Positions 17,143 to 25,845 of a stretch of DNA of 64,000 nt are shown one piece after another; the stretch's first letter is position 1, and each line of letters begins with the position of its first letter. The DNA is from Hymenobacter edaphi (GTDB lineage: Bacteria; Bacteroidota; Bacteroidia; Cytophagales; Hymenobacteraceae), in NCBI RefSeq assembly GCF_003258365.1, contig NZ_QHKM01000001.1:248001-312000 (forward strand), written 5' to 3'. A program made the position numbers and the translations under genes. The notes under the pieces are model-generated. The model saw only the letters and a list, made by a program, of their open reading frames with translations, was not told the origin of the DNA and made no database searches.

Positions 17143-17598
17143 ATGAAATCCGCCGTCGACAAACTCCAGATCAAGCCCGGGGCCGTGGTGGGCCTGCTGG
17201 GCCTGCCCGCCGAGCTGCAGCCCGCCCTGGCCGACCTTTGGGAGCGGGCCACCGTGGAAGCCGTGCTGGCCCCCACCGTGCCCTTCACCACCGTGCTGGC
17301 CTTTGCCACCCGGCTGCCGGAAGTGGAGGCGCTGGCCGCCCAGCTCGGGCACGCCCCCGGCGACGTGGCCGTGTGGGTGGCCTACCCCAAGGGCACTTCC
17401 AAAAAGTACCGCTGCGAGTTCAACCGCGACACCGGCTGGGCCGCCCTGGGCGCCGCCGGCTTCGAGCCCGTCAGCCAGGTCGCCATCGATGAGGATTGGT
17501 CGGCGCTGCGCTTCCGGCGGGTGGAGTACATCAAGAAAATGACCCGCGGCGGCGCTATTTCGGCCGTGGGCAAGGAGCGGATTGGGCAGAAAGAGTAG
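17143..17598 (+). CDS. DUF3052-like protein
   Basis: 151 residues, about 40-150 resembling DUF3052: the VAVWVAYPKGTSKKYRCEFNRDTGWAALGAAGFEPVSQ stretch followed by AIDEDWSALRFRRVEYIKKM is the conserved block ending in the D-x-x-W-S-A-L-R-F motif. The function of DUF3052 is unknown. It begins 19 bases after the Thg1-like gene and probably shares its transcript. There is no signal peptide and no membrane segment, so it should be cytoplasmic. Confidence 0.8.
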   Translation: MKSAVDKLQIKPGAVVGLLGLPAELQPALADLWERATVEAVLAPTVPFTTVLAFATRLPEVEALAAQLGHAPGDVAVWVAYPKGTSKKYRCEFNRDTGWAALGAAGFEPVSQVAIDEDWSALRFRRVEYIKKMTRGGAISAVGKERIGQKE

Positions 17599-17682
17599 CC
17601 GACACTGGGCAATAAGAAGCTGCGGGGGGCGTTAGATCAGCAGACGGAACGGTCGGCCGAAGACTATACTAGGAACAGGGCT

Positions 17683-18105
17683 ATGCGTTTGCTACTTGCA
17701 TTTTGTCTGCTGCCGCTGGTTGGCATGGCGCAGCCCCAGCCCTTGTTGGGCACTGATGACAACCCGCTGCTGACGATGCCGGAAGCCCGTTTTCTGGACT
17801 CCCTGCTGCGCGACAAGCGCCAGAACTTCACTTTTGCCCACAAGCGCATTGCCTTTCTATCGGGCAGCAGCGGTACGGTGATTGAAACCAAAAGCCGCGT
17901 TTTCAAGCATCATATCCTGCCTTGGACCTCCGAGGGCGCCACTCCCGTGCTGCAGCTGGTACCCCTGACGGAAGCCGAAAAGCAGGCCTCGGGCGGCTAC
18001 GACGCCTTGCTGATGAGTTGGGCAAAACTCCAGCTCGGCCCGGTGCGGAAGCAGCGCATGATTCGGGAACTGGGGCAGGCCGCTCGGGCCGGAGCGGTAC
18101 GCTGA
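17683..18105 (+). CDS. Small secreted protein of unknown function
   Basis: 140 residues with a signal peptide (MRLLLAFCLLPLVGMA, cut before QPQ). The mature part is soluble, begins with PLLGTDDNPLLTMPEARFLDSLLRDKR, and has a central KRIAFLSGSSGTVIETKSRVF segment that looks like a beta hairpin. The C-terminus is helical and basic. No family recognised. Single gene between the DUF3052-like gene and hutI. Confidence 0.7.
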   Translation: MRLLLAFCLLPLVGMAQPQPLLGTDDNPLLTMPEARFLDSLLRDKRQNFTFAHKRIAFLSGSSGTVIETKSRVFKHHILPWTSEGATPVLQLVPLTEAEKQASGGYDALLMSWAKLQLGPVRKQRMIRELGQAARAGAVR

Positions 18106-18204
18106 ACCGGCCGTGCCCTGACCCGGCCCGCGCAGGGGCGGCCGGTGCCTGGGAGCAAAAGCAGCCGGCCGCGTACTTTTGGTTTCTCACCAGCTCGCGC
18201 CGCT

Positions 18205-19470
18205 ATGCCCCAGCCGTACTCCCTGCTTTTCTGCCATGCCGCCCAGGTGCTCACCCTGGCCGGTGGCCCCTCCGATAAGCCCCTGACCGGCGCCGACCTC
18301 AGCGAATGGCGCATCATCGAGCACGGCTACGTGGCCTGCCTGGGCGACACCATTGCCGCCGTGGGGCCCATGGGTGAGCTGGACGCGGGCCGCATCGGGC
18401 CCGAAACGCGCATCGTGGACGTCTCGGGCCGGGTGCTGATGCCGGGGCTGGTGGAGTGCCACACCCACCTGGTGTTCGGTGGCAACCGCGCCGACGAGTT
18501 TCAGCGCAAGCTGCAGGGCGAGTCTTACCTCGACATCCTGGCCTCGGGCGGGGGTATCCTGAGCACCGTGCGCAAAACCCGCGCCGCCACCGATGAGGAG
18601 CTGCTGCAGAGCGCCCTGCACCACCTGGAAGGCTTCCGCCGCTACGGCATCACCACCCTCGAAGCCAAGAGCGGCTACGGCCTCGACGCCGAAACCGAGC
18701 TGCGCCTCGTGCACGTGGCCCAGGAGGCCGGTCGTCGCCAGCCCGTGCGCGTGGTGCCCACCTTCCTTGGCGCCCACGTGCCCGGCCCCGAGTACAAGGG
18801 GCGCCCCGCCGAGTACCTAGACATGCTGGCTGCCGACGTGTTGCCCCAGCTCGACCCCGCCGCGGTGCCTTTCGTGGATATTTTCTGCGAGGAAGGCGCT
18901 TTTTCGGTGGCGGACTCGCGGCGCTACCTGCAGCGGGCCCGGGAGCTGGGCTTCGGGCTGAAAATCCACGCCGAGCAGCTGCACGAGCTGGGCGGCTGCC
19001 AGATGGCCGCCGGGCTGGGCGCCGTCAGCGTGGACCACTGCGACTACCTCACGCCCGCCGGGGCCGCCGAAGTGGCTGCCGCGGGCCAGGGCCGCACCGT
19101 GGCGGTGCTCTTGCCGCTGGTGCCGCTGTACCTGCGCCAGGAAAAGTACGCCCCCGGCCGGCAGTTCATTGAGGCAGGCCTGCCCGTGGCGCTGAGCACC
19201 GACTTCAACCCCGGCTCCTGCCCGAGCAAAAACCTCTGGCTGGCCCTGCAGGTGGCCTGTCTCAAGATGGGCCTGACCCCGCGCGAGGCCCTGGCCGCCG
19301 TGACGCTCAACGCTGCCTGGGCCATCGGGCAGCAGGCCAGCTGCGGCTCCCTAGAGCCCGGCAAGCGCGCCGACCTGCTGGTGCTCCACGTGCCCGACTA
19401 CCGCGAATTGCCCTACTGGCTGGGCGAAAACCCGGTGGCGCAGGTCGTTATCGGCGGCGAGCTGCTCTGA
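18205..19470 (+). CDS. hutI: Imidazolonepropionase
   Basis: 421 residues; third step of histidine degradation, hydrolysing 4-imidazolone-5-propanoate to N-formimino-glutamate. Amidohydrolase metal site H86-x-H88 in VECHTHLVFGG, then the family block NRADEFQRKLQG, the TLEAKSGYGL substrate loop, HAEQLHELGG (metal/substrate His) and LSTDFNPGSCPS with the catalytic Asp. Length is usual for HutI. No hutH/U/G is adjacent, so the pathway genes are elsewhere or dispersed, as is common in Bacteroidota. ATG 18205 is preferred over an in-frame upstream start. Confidence 0.96.
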   Translation: MPQPYSLLFCHAAQVLTLAGGPSDKPLTGADLSEWRIIEHGYVACLGDTIAAVGPMGELDAGRIGPETRIVDVSGRVLMPGLVECHTHLVFGGNRADEFQRKLQGESYLDILASGGGILSTVRKTRAATDEELLQSALHHLEGFRRYGITTLEAKSGYGLDAETELRLVHVAQEAGRRQPVRVVPTFLGAHVPGPEYKGRPAEYLDMLAADVLPQLDPAAVPFVDIFCEEGAFSVADSRRYLQRARELGFGLKIHAEQLHELGGCQMAAGLGAVSVDHCDYLTPAGAAEVAAAGQGRTVAVLLPLVPLYLRQEKYAPGRQFIEAGLPVALSTDFNPGSCPSKNLWLALQVACLKMGLTPREALAAVTLNAAWAIGQQASCGSLEPGKRADLLVLHVPDYRELPYWLGENPVAQVVIGGELL

Positions 19471-19656
19471 GGGCCGCCGGGCCGCGCCCAGCAACCCGCC
19501 GCCCCAAGGCGCTGGCCGCGCCCGGTCAGGGCCTGCTTCCGGGGCGCCGGCCCGGCAGTGAACGGGCCGGTCCTGCGCTGAGCGTCGAATTGGCGGCAGA
19601 ACCTAGCGTCCGGCTGCCGCGGCTATTTGATGCTGCCGAGAAATGCTGCCAACCAA

Positions 19657-19685
19657 AAAGGCCGCCCGAAGCTCGGACGGCCTTT
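19657..19685 (-). terminator. Hairpin terminator
   Basis: 13-bp stem with one mismatch (19657-19669 with 19673-19685), 3-base loop, flanked by an A5 run on the left, which reads as a T-run for the minus-strand lipoprotein gene ending at 19741. Confidence 0.75.
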
Positions 19686-19740
19686 CCCAATAAGCACAAT
19701 CATCTCGAAATACGGCGAGTCGGATAGGGTAAGTAAAAGC

Positions 19741-20679
19741 TTAGGGCTGGCGGATAAGGGCAGCAGCCTGCTCGGGCGTGACGGCCTCGAAGGCGGGCCG
19801 CAGCACCAGCCCCCGCCGCACCGTGACCTGCTGCGTGCTCAGCAGCAGCTGCCCCGACTGGCTGCGCAGGGCCACCACCCTGAGCGGGGTGTTGGGGGCA
19901 ATGCCGTACAATTCCATCAGGCGGGTCTGGGAGTTCCACTTCATCTGGAAGGCCCCGCTGCGCTGCGTGGGCAGCAGGTACACCCGCGTCGAGGCGTCGC
20001 CGTCCACGTTGGCGCGCAGCAGGGTGGTGTCGGCGGGGCTGCTCGTCCACAGGCGCCCCACGCTGAACCAGCCCAGCGTGTCGGTCCAGGCCCGCGTCTG
20101 AAAGGTGCGGGCGCCGCTGCCGTTGGTGCCGGGGCGCACCTGCACCGTGTCCTGGGCCCAGGTGGTGGTGAGGCCCCCGCCGCCCGCCACGATGCCCGTC
20201 CACGACGACTGATCGGTCGGGGAGGAGTTGACGGGCGCCACCATGTTCATCGTCAGGAAGCGGCCGGGGCGCAGGCGCAGCGCGTTGGCGCCCTGCCGGG
20301 CCGTGATGCGAAAGTGGCCGCCGGCCTCCAGGGGCCGCCAGAACGCCGAGCTGGGCAATGCGCTGAGCACCATCTGCTGGGTGGTGTTCAGCAGCTGCAC
20401 GCGCAGCTCCACCGTGCCCCCCACCGGCGCGCCCGACGCCAGCATAAAGGACCCGGCCGGCACCACCACGGTCGAGCCGTCGAGCAGGTACACGGTCTGC
20501 GTCTGCCCGCTGTTGACCTCGGCCAGCTGCACCGGGGCGCCGAACAGCCGGTGAAAGGCCGCCACCGACGCCACGCCCGGCGCCACCGGCTCGCACACGA
20601 GTAGCCCTTCGTCGGCCTGGTCGCAGCCCGTGAGCAGGGCGGCGCCCAGCAGCCACGGAGTCAGGAGGGAGTATTTCAT
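19741..20679 (-). CDS. Lipoprotein of unknown function
   Basis: 312 residues from ATG 20679. A lipoprotein signal is clear: MKYSLLTPWLLGAALLTGC with the lipobox LLTGC, followed by DQADEG (acidic residues after Cys favour surface or outer-membrane display in Bacteroidota). The mature part is beta-rich: TVYLLDGSTVVVPAGSFMLASGAPVGGTVELRVQLLN resembles carboxypeptidase-like or ZU5-like beta sandwiches. The end of the protein has another strand-rich domain. It is transcribed towards hutI, downstream of the sigma/barrel pair with a 27-base gap, so it is probably the third gene of that operon. Confidence 0.82.
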   Translation of the reverse strand: MKYSLLTPWLLGAALLTGCDQADEGLLVCEPVAPGVASVAAFHRLFGAPVQLAEVNSGQTQTVYLLDGSTVVVPAGSFMLASGAPVGGTVELRVQLLNTTQQMVLSALPSSAFWRPLEAGGHFRITARQGANALRLRPGRFLTMNMVAPVNSSPTDQSSWTGIVAGGGGLTTTWAQDTVQVRPGTNGSGARTFQTRAWTDTLGWFSVGRLWTSSPADTTLLRANVDGDASTRVYLLPTQRSGAFQMKWNSQTRLMELYGIAPNTPLRVVALRSQSGQLLLSTQQVTVRRGLVLRPAFEAVTPEQAAALIRQP

Positions 20680-20706
20680 AGCAATGCGCGTGAGAACAGC
20701 CAAAAA

Positions 20707-22647
20707 TCAGGGACGGTGAGCGTCGAACAGCCAGCCCACCTGCAGCCCCGCCGACCAGGTGCCGCGCCCGCCGCTGCGGGTGCCCGCCGTCGGGGAGTAA
20801 GTGGCGGCGGGGCGAAGCAGCAGGGTGGAGCGCAGACCCAGGGCGTAATCCAGGCCCAGGCTGGCCGTCAGGGCCAGGCTCACCGGCGCAAACGGCCCGG
20901 CGCCCGCGCGGCGCTGGGATTGCTCCTGGCAGTGGCAGTCGTCGATCTGGGTGAGGTAGTCGCCGCTAAGCAGCCAGCTGGCCGTGGCGCCCAGGCCCAG
21001 CACCGGCTGCCAGCGAATAAAGGGCGTGCGCGGGTGCCACTCCACGGCCAGGGGCAGCGTCAGGTACTGCTGCGCCAGCCGGTAGCGCTGGCGCTGGCGG
21101 CTTAGCACCGAATCGATAAGGCCGTAGCTGACCAGGCGCAGCGTATCGGGGCCGCCGGGGTTGTTGCGAATGACGAGCTGCGTGCTGCTGCCCCAGTACG
21201 ACTGGCGCTTTTCCACCGCTACGGTGGCTTCCTGGCGGCTCAGCGCGTAGCCCAGCCCACCCCGCACTGCCAGGGCCCGGCTGAAGCGGTAGCGGGCCGT
21301 CAGCTCGGCCGAAGCGCCGGGCAGGCGGCGCAGGGGCACCCGGGCCGAGAGGCTGTCGGCCCGGCGCGGGGCCACGGCAGTGCCCAGCAGCAGGCCCAGG
21401 CTCAGGCGCGCCGGCCGCAGCCGGCGCAACGAGTCGCGCGGGCCGGCGGGCGGCGGCAGGGGCGTGGGCAGCGGGGCGGCGGGGGCCAGTAGCAGCTGCG
21501 CCGTCAGTCCGCCCAGCTGCGACTCGTCTTCGCGGCGGCGCAGTTGGTCCGGCGTACGGTCAGCTGCCGTTTCAGGCGCAACGCCCGCCGCCGCAGCCGT
21601 CGGCCGGCTGGCCGACGCGGCCTTCGCAGCTGCGGGTTGCGTAGGGTTCGGTTTGGTTGAGTTCGGGTTGCCCGGGACTACCGCGCCTAAAGCAATTGAT
21701 GGCGCTTCATGCCCGGTCGGAGCCAGCGTGCCCGGCGCGGCCGGGGGCTGCCCCGCCGGCGTGTGCGCTGCCGCAAGCGGCTCGGCGGCCGAAGCCGGCG
21801 GCTGCGCGGCCGGCTGAGTCGAGGACTGTGCAGCCGTCGGCGCCGGTTCTGGCGCTGCGCCCGACCGCGCCGAAGCGCCCGTAGCGGTACTCCTGGTCGA
21901 GGCATCGGCGGCCGCGTTCGGCGCATCGGTGGGCGGGGCGTTCTGGAGGCGGTGGGGCAGCCGGCGGCGCCGGCTGGCTGCCGCTACGATGAGCTGGCTG
22001 CGCGACGACCGGCGACGAGCCGAAGCCGCTCGCCGAGGCCGCGCGGCCGCTTCCGCGGCGCTGTAGCCGGTGCTATCCGTCGTCGCGCCCTCCGGTGCCG
22101 CGCCGGCCAGTCGCCCGGGTTTGGGGCGCCGGCTGGGGCTGAGGCCCGTAGTCTGGCGGGGGGGCGTTGGGGTCGTGGTAAGCCGACGGGTGGCACCCGC
22201 GCCGGCCGTGCGAGCAGCCGCCGGCCCCGCAGTGGAGGAAGCAGTGGAAGCCGCGGCCGCCTCCGGCGCGGCTGAGCCCGCCGCGGCTGCGCCGGAGGCG
22301 GCCGACGGTGCATGCGAGTCGCCGGCCACCGCCGGGTGGTCTGACGAGCGACCCGGTGCGGCGGCCCGGCCGGGGGATGCGGCGGAAAGGGCAGGAGGGG
22401 TGGCCCCCGAATTCACGGTGCCGCGCCGGGCCTGCCAGCGTAGAAGCACCGCCGCGGGAATCAGTAGCAGCAACGCCAGCAGCAGCAAGCGGTGGCGCGG
22501 GGCGCGGCGCCACCACGGAACGCGGGGCGGTGCGGGCGGCAGCTTCGGCGCAATACCGGCCCACCCCCCGGCCGGGAGTGGCTCCTCGTAATCGTGCAGC
22601 CGATTACGCAGGGCGTCGTAGAACGGATCGGTTTCGGGCGCGCTCAT
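20707..22647 (-). CDS. TM protein with long Ala/Pro-rich linker and C-terminal beta-barrel, coupled to ECF sigma
   Basis: 646 residues. The N-terminal about 45 residues are cytoplasmic (APETDPFYDALRNRLHDYEEPLPAGGW, a motif common at the N-terminus of Bacteroidota sigma-linked membrane proteins). One TM helix follows (LLLLALLLLIPAAVLL, about residues 50-68). Then come about 330 residues of low-complexity Ala/Pro/Ser/Thr/Arg sequence and a C-terminal barrel of about 200 residues with SLGLLLGTAVAP, YRFSRALAVRGGLGYALS and a final SAGLQVGWLFDAHRP strand. The ATG overlaps the sigma gene TGA (ATGA), so translation is coupled. It is inferred to be an anti-sigma or signalling protein that could connect the inner and outer membranes. 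Confidence 0.75.
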   Translation of the reverse strand: MSAPETDPFYDALRNRLHDYEEPLPAGGWAGIAPKLPPAPPRVPWWRRAPRHRLLLLALLLLIPAAVLLRWQARRGTVNSGATPPALSAASPGRAAAPGRSSDHPAVAGDSHAPSAASGAAAAGSAAPEAAAASTASSTAGPAAARTAGAGATRRLTTTPTPPRQTTGLSPSRRPKPGRLAGAAPEGATTDSTGYSAAEAAARPRRAASARRRSSRSQLIVAAASRRRRLPHRLQNAPPTDAPNAAADASTRSTATGASARSGAAPEPAPTAAQSSTQPAAQPPASAAEPLAAAHTPAGQPPAAPGTLAPTGHEAPSIALGAVVPGNPNSTKPNPTQPAAAKAASASRPTAAAAGVAPETAADRTPDQLRRREDESQLGGLTAQLLLAPAAPLPTPLPPPAGPRDSLRRLRPARLSLGLLLGTAVAPRRADSLSARVPLRRLPGASAELTARYRFSRALAVRGGLGYALSRQEATVAVEKRQSYWGSSTQLVIRNNPGGPDTLRLVSYGLIDSVLSRQRQRYRLAQQYLTLPLAVEWHPRTPFIRWQPVLGLGATASWLLSGDYLTQIDDCHCQEQSQRRAGAGPFAPVSLALTASLGLDYALGLRSTLLLRPAATYSPTAGTRSGGRGTWSAGLQVGWLFDAHRP

Positions 22648-23195
22648 GAGCATTGAAAGCGTTGACGGGCCGCTAGGCGTGCTTCCAGCAGCTTGCGGGC
22701 CCGTGAAAGTTGGGATTTGCTGGTGCCTTCCGAAATGCCCAGCATTTCGGCTATTTCGGCGTGGGCATAGCCCTCCACCGCGAATAGATTCAGCACCACG
22801 CGGCAGCCTTCGGGCAGGGTGCCCACCAGCGCCAGCAATTCCGTCATGGAGAGGTGGTCGAGCGCGTCGCCGTTGGTTTCGGCCACGGCCGGGGCTTCGT
22901 CCCACGACACGTGCAGGCCCGGCGCCTGGCGCTGCCGCCACGCGTGCAACGCCGTGTTGACGGCGATGCGCCGAGCCCAGGCCTCAAAGGGGCCTTGCCC
23001 GGTAAACTGGTGAATTCGGGTGAAAATTTTAACAAAGACGTTCTGCAGCACTTCCTCAGCCTCTTCCCGGTTGGGGCAGTAGCGCAGGCACACGCCAAAC
23101 AGCCGGCCGCCCAGCCGCTCATACAGCGCCTGCTGAGCCGCCGAGCGGCCCTGGCGGCACTGTTCCACAAGCTCGTCAATGGACACTGGGGGCAT
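22644..23195 (-). CDS. ECF-type RNA polymerase sigma factor
   Basis: 183 residues from ATG 23195. Region 2 is visible as ALYERLGGRLFGVCLRYCPNREEAEEVLQNVFVKIFTRIHQF, and FEAWARRIAVNTALHAWRQ follows. Region 4 is LLALVGTLPEGCRVVLNLFAVEGYAHAEIAEMLGISEGTSKSQLSRARKLL with a good helix-turn-helix. It directs RNA polymerase to an envelope or stress regulon. An upstream ATG at 23327 would add 44 residues unlike any sigma factor, so I chose 23195. Stop overlaps the next gene start. The adjacent membrane protein is its likely regulator. Confidence 0.92.
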   Translation of the reverse strand: MPPVSIDELVEQCRQGRSAAQQALYERLGGRLFGVCLRYCPNREEAEEVLQNVFVKIFTRIHQFTGQGPFEAWARRIAVNTALHAWRQRQAPGLHVSWDEAPAVAETNGDALDHLSMTELLALVGTLPEGCRVVLNLFAVEGYAHAEIAEMLGISEGTSKSQLSRARKLLEARLAARQRFQCS

Positions 23196-23688
23196 AGCAA
23201 CGCGGAGCGGGGCGGTCCGCTCCGGTACGGAGCCGCCGAGCCGGGCAGCTAAGAGTTCGGGGCCCGTGTCAAGAGATGACCCGGAAGCGGTAGCGGGGGT
23301 TGGAACGCGGCTCACAAAATTCCGCATATCAGCGTTCCGGCGTGGCTAAGTCTGGGGTAAGCAGATGGGCGTAAGGTAAGTATAAAGCCAAAAAAAGGGT
23401 CAGGCGAACTGGTGTCAATGCGTTAAGGAGGGCCGGTGTGCGGGCCGCAGCCCTTGCAGACGTGGGCCGGGGCCCGGTGCGCAGCCCGGTTGTCGGGCCA
23501 AGGGGGGAGAGCGGCGGCGCGGCGGCCGGTAAAGAGCGTGTGGTGAGCAATGGTTACGTCACGGAATCAGGCGAAATAGCGGGAAGACTGCTGGCTTGGC
23601 CCGTCGGGGGGCAGCCGGCGCAAAACCGGCCACCCTCCGCGGGAAACAGCGCACGAGCGATTAAACGAAGCGGATGGTAGGATAATGA
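23196..23688. other. Intergenic region upstream of the sigma gene
   Basis: 493 bases between two minus-strand genes (sigma factor and the T9SS cargo). It must contain the sigma operon promoter; an AT-rich patch at about 23370-23400 is the best location. No ORF looks real, and I see no strong hairpin after the sigma gene's upstream neighbour. Confidence 0.45.
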
Positions 23689-25341
23689 TTAGCGGGTCAG
23701 GTGCATCAGGCGCACCGTCTGTTGTCCTTGGGGAAAGCGGGCCAGGTAGACGCCGGCGGGCAGGCCGGGGGCCGGGCGCCAGGTCAGCGACGCCTCCGGG
23801 CCGGCGCCGGCGGGCACGGGCAGGCGCTCCACCACGCGGCCGAGCTGGTCGACCACTTCCACCGCGCTGGCGGCGGCCGTCGGGCGGGCCAGGGAGAAGC
23901 TTACCTGCTCGGCAAAGGGGTTCGGAAAGGCCGAGCTGACCACCTGTTTGGCCGGGCCGTGGCTGCTGAGCGTGGTGTTGGTCACGCGGAAAGCCAGGGT
24001 CTGCATCTCAAACCCGCGCACCGGGCAGTTGTCGTCGTCGGCCCGTACCGTCACGTAATAGGTGCCCGTGGGCAGCGTGGCGGGCGGGGAAAACTCCACC
24101 GCCAGCGTGGTTGCGCCGGTTTGGGTGATGGACACCCCGGGCACGCTCATGTGGTTGGCCGTGAAGAGCACGCGCTGGCCTGCGTTGGCGTCGGTGGCCG
24201 TCAGCACCAGGGAGGTGGCAGCGCCGGCGCGCACCGGAATCGGCGTGGCCAGGGCCACCGCGCCCGTCATGCCGTACACCTGCATGGTGCTGGCGAAGCG
24301 CGGCATCTGGTTTTGCCCGCAGTCGTACACGTTCACGAAAATTTCGCGGCGGGTGCTGCCGATGTGCTGGAACGCACCGTTGAGGCGGCGGTACTCGTCC
24401 ACCTTCACCGACAGGGCGTATTTGTTCAGGCCCTGGCTGGAGGCCGAGCCGGCCGTGTAGGCAATGGGGGTAAAGCGCAGCGTGCCGTTGGCCGCGTCGA
24501 GCAGGAAGTAGGGCGTGGCGGTGCGCACCGGGCAGGCGCCCGTCAGCTGGGCCGAGGGCAGCGGATACGTGGCCGACAACATGGTGGCCGGCATGGCGGC
24601 CGTGCAGCCCGTGCCGATGGAGTAGTTGCCGCCAATGGGCGCGGCCGGGTACACGCTGGGCGTGTTGCAGTCGGTCAGCGGGCTCACCAGCGAGTAGGCC
24701 AGCGAGTCGCCGTCGGCGTCGAAGGCGCCCAGGTTCAGCGAAATGGCCTGCTGCCAGCCCACGAAGGCGGCCGGCAGGGCGCCAAAGTTCGGGGAGCTAT
24801 TCGTAATCGTGGTGACTTGGCCGCCGGCCTGGATCTGGTTGTTGAACACGGCCTCGAACACGATGTTGGTGTTGCCGCCGATGTTGGCCAGGGTCGGGCG
24901 GGCGTTTTCCACCACGCTCATCGTCCACGTGGGAGCCGTGGCCAGCGTAACGGTGCCCACGTAGAGGTTTTCCTCGTAGTTATCGGGCCCCGAGGCGGAG
25001 CAGACGCCGGTGGTGGTGGCGCAGTACTGATTGCCATAGACGGGCAGGCCCTGCCGCGTCAGCGTTGCCGAGGTATTGCGCGAGTCGTTGCTGTTGCACG
25101 AGGTGACGGGCGTGCCCACGCGGGCATTCAGCGTAAGCGAAGTCGGCGCGTCGATGCCGCTGCAGTCGCGGAAAAAGCGGCAGGTCACCTTGTAGAGGTT
25201 CGGCCGCACGGGGTTGTACTGGTTGCCGATGTACTCGTAGCGCAGGTCGCCGCCCTGCGCGTGCGAGGCGCGGGCTTCGTAGCTGCCCAGGCCCAGCAGG
25301 GAGAGCAGGGTCAGGGCCGCTTTGGGTAAAAGGTGTTTCAT
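23689..25341 (-). CDS. Secreted adhesin-like protein with T9SS C-terminal domain
   Basis: 550 residues from ATG 25341. A signal peptide (MKHLLPKAALTLLSLLGLGSYEARA) precedes SHAQGGDLRYEYIG, a start common to large secreted Bacteroidota proteins with tandem beta-sandwich domains. Cysteine pairs (FFRDCSGID, SCNSND, CATTTGVCS) suggest a disulfide-stabilised first domain, followed by cadherin/Ig-like repeats (LGAFDADGDSLAYSLVSPL, VLTATDANAGQRVLFTAN). The last about 85 residues are a T9SS type A sorting domain (SAFPNPFAEQVSFSL, GLPAGVYLARF). Probably a surface adhesin or matrix component; ligand unknown. Confidence 0.85.
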   Translation of the reverse strand: MKHLLPKAALTLLSLLGLGSYEARASHAQGGDLRYEYIGNQYNPVRPNLYKVTCRFFRDCSGIDAPTSLTLNARVGTPVTSCNSNDSRNTSATLTRQGLPVYGNQYCATTTGVCSASGPDNYEENLYVGTVTLATAPTWTMSVVENARPTLANIGGNTNIVFEAVFNNQIQAGGQVTTITNSSPNFGALPAAFVGWQQAISLNLGAFDADGDSLAYSLVSPLTDCNTPSVYPAAPIGGNYSIGTGCTAAMPATMLSATYPLPSAQLTGACPVRTATPYFLLDAANGTLRFTPIAYTAGSASSQGLNKYALSVKVDEYRRLNGAFQHIGSTRREIFVNVYDCGQNQMPRFASTMQVYGMTGAVALATPIPVRAGAATSLVLTATDANAGQRVLFTANHMSVPGVSITQTGATTLAVEFSPPATLPTGTYYVTVRADDDNCPVRGFEMQTLAFRVTNTTLSSHGPAKQVVSSAFPNPFAEQVSFSLARPTAAASAVEVVDQLGRVVERLPVPAGAGPEASLTWRPAPGLPAGVYLARFPQGQQTVRLMHLTR

Positions 25342-25845
25342 AGAACGTGTGGTTGGGAAAGGGGTAAGCGGATGCAAAAAAATTAACAACTCGCCTTAAA
25401 GAGGCGCTGGATACGCGGGACGAAACCTGGCCGCGGGCGAACCGTAGCAGTGGGGTTTCAGCGGGCATGACCCCGCGTAGCCGGGGCGGGTTGGAACCCG
25501 CCGAAAAAAAAGTTGTCAACCACCGGCGCGGCCCGGGTGGGCCGGTGGGGCAGGGGCTTTTCAGGGCGAATTGGCCCGGGCCGGTACTGGCCGGCCGGGC
25601 CCGCGGCAAAAGCAGGGCAGCGGGCCTGATGGACCGGTGCGGTGCGCTGAATGAGAGGGGAAAACGAGCAAAATACCGGCGAATGATAGCCGGGGCAATA
25701 TGCGGGATAGTTGCCGGATTTGTATTTTTCCGATTCCGGTATTTTTCGCGCAACCCATTTCGTCCCGGCCGCGCCGCCGGCCGCGGCCGGATGTGGTAGC
25801 TTCGCCCGCCCCGATACCCGCACGCTTCCTCTCCCTCGCTTCGCC
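25342..25845. other. 504-bp divergent intergenic region
   Basis: Separates the T9SS cargo (leftward) from the PhzF operon (rightward) and should hold both promoters. Short palindromes are present (for example GGCGGGTTGGAACCCGCC near 25485-25502 next to an A8 run), but the T-run is on the wrong side for a terminator. No gene seen. Confidence 0.5.

Noticed and set aside
23195-23327. Upstream ATG for the sigma factor at 23327
   Set aside because: It adds 44 residues that look unlike sigma region 1 or 2; normal ECF starts fit ATG 23195.
25485-25520. Hairpin next to an A8 run as a terminator for the T9SS cargo
   Set aside because: The A-run is on the wrong side of the hairpin for the minus-strand gene, and the cargo gene's end is over 1.6 kb away.
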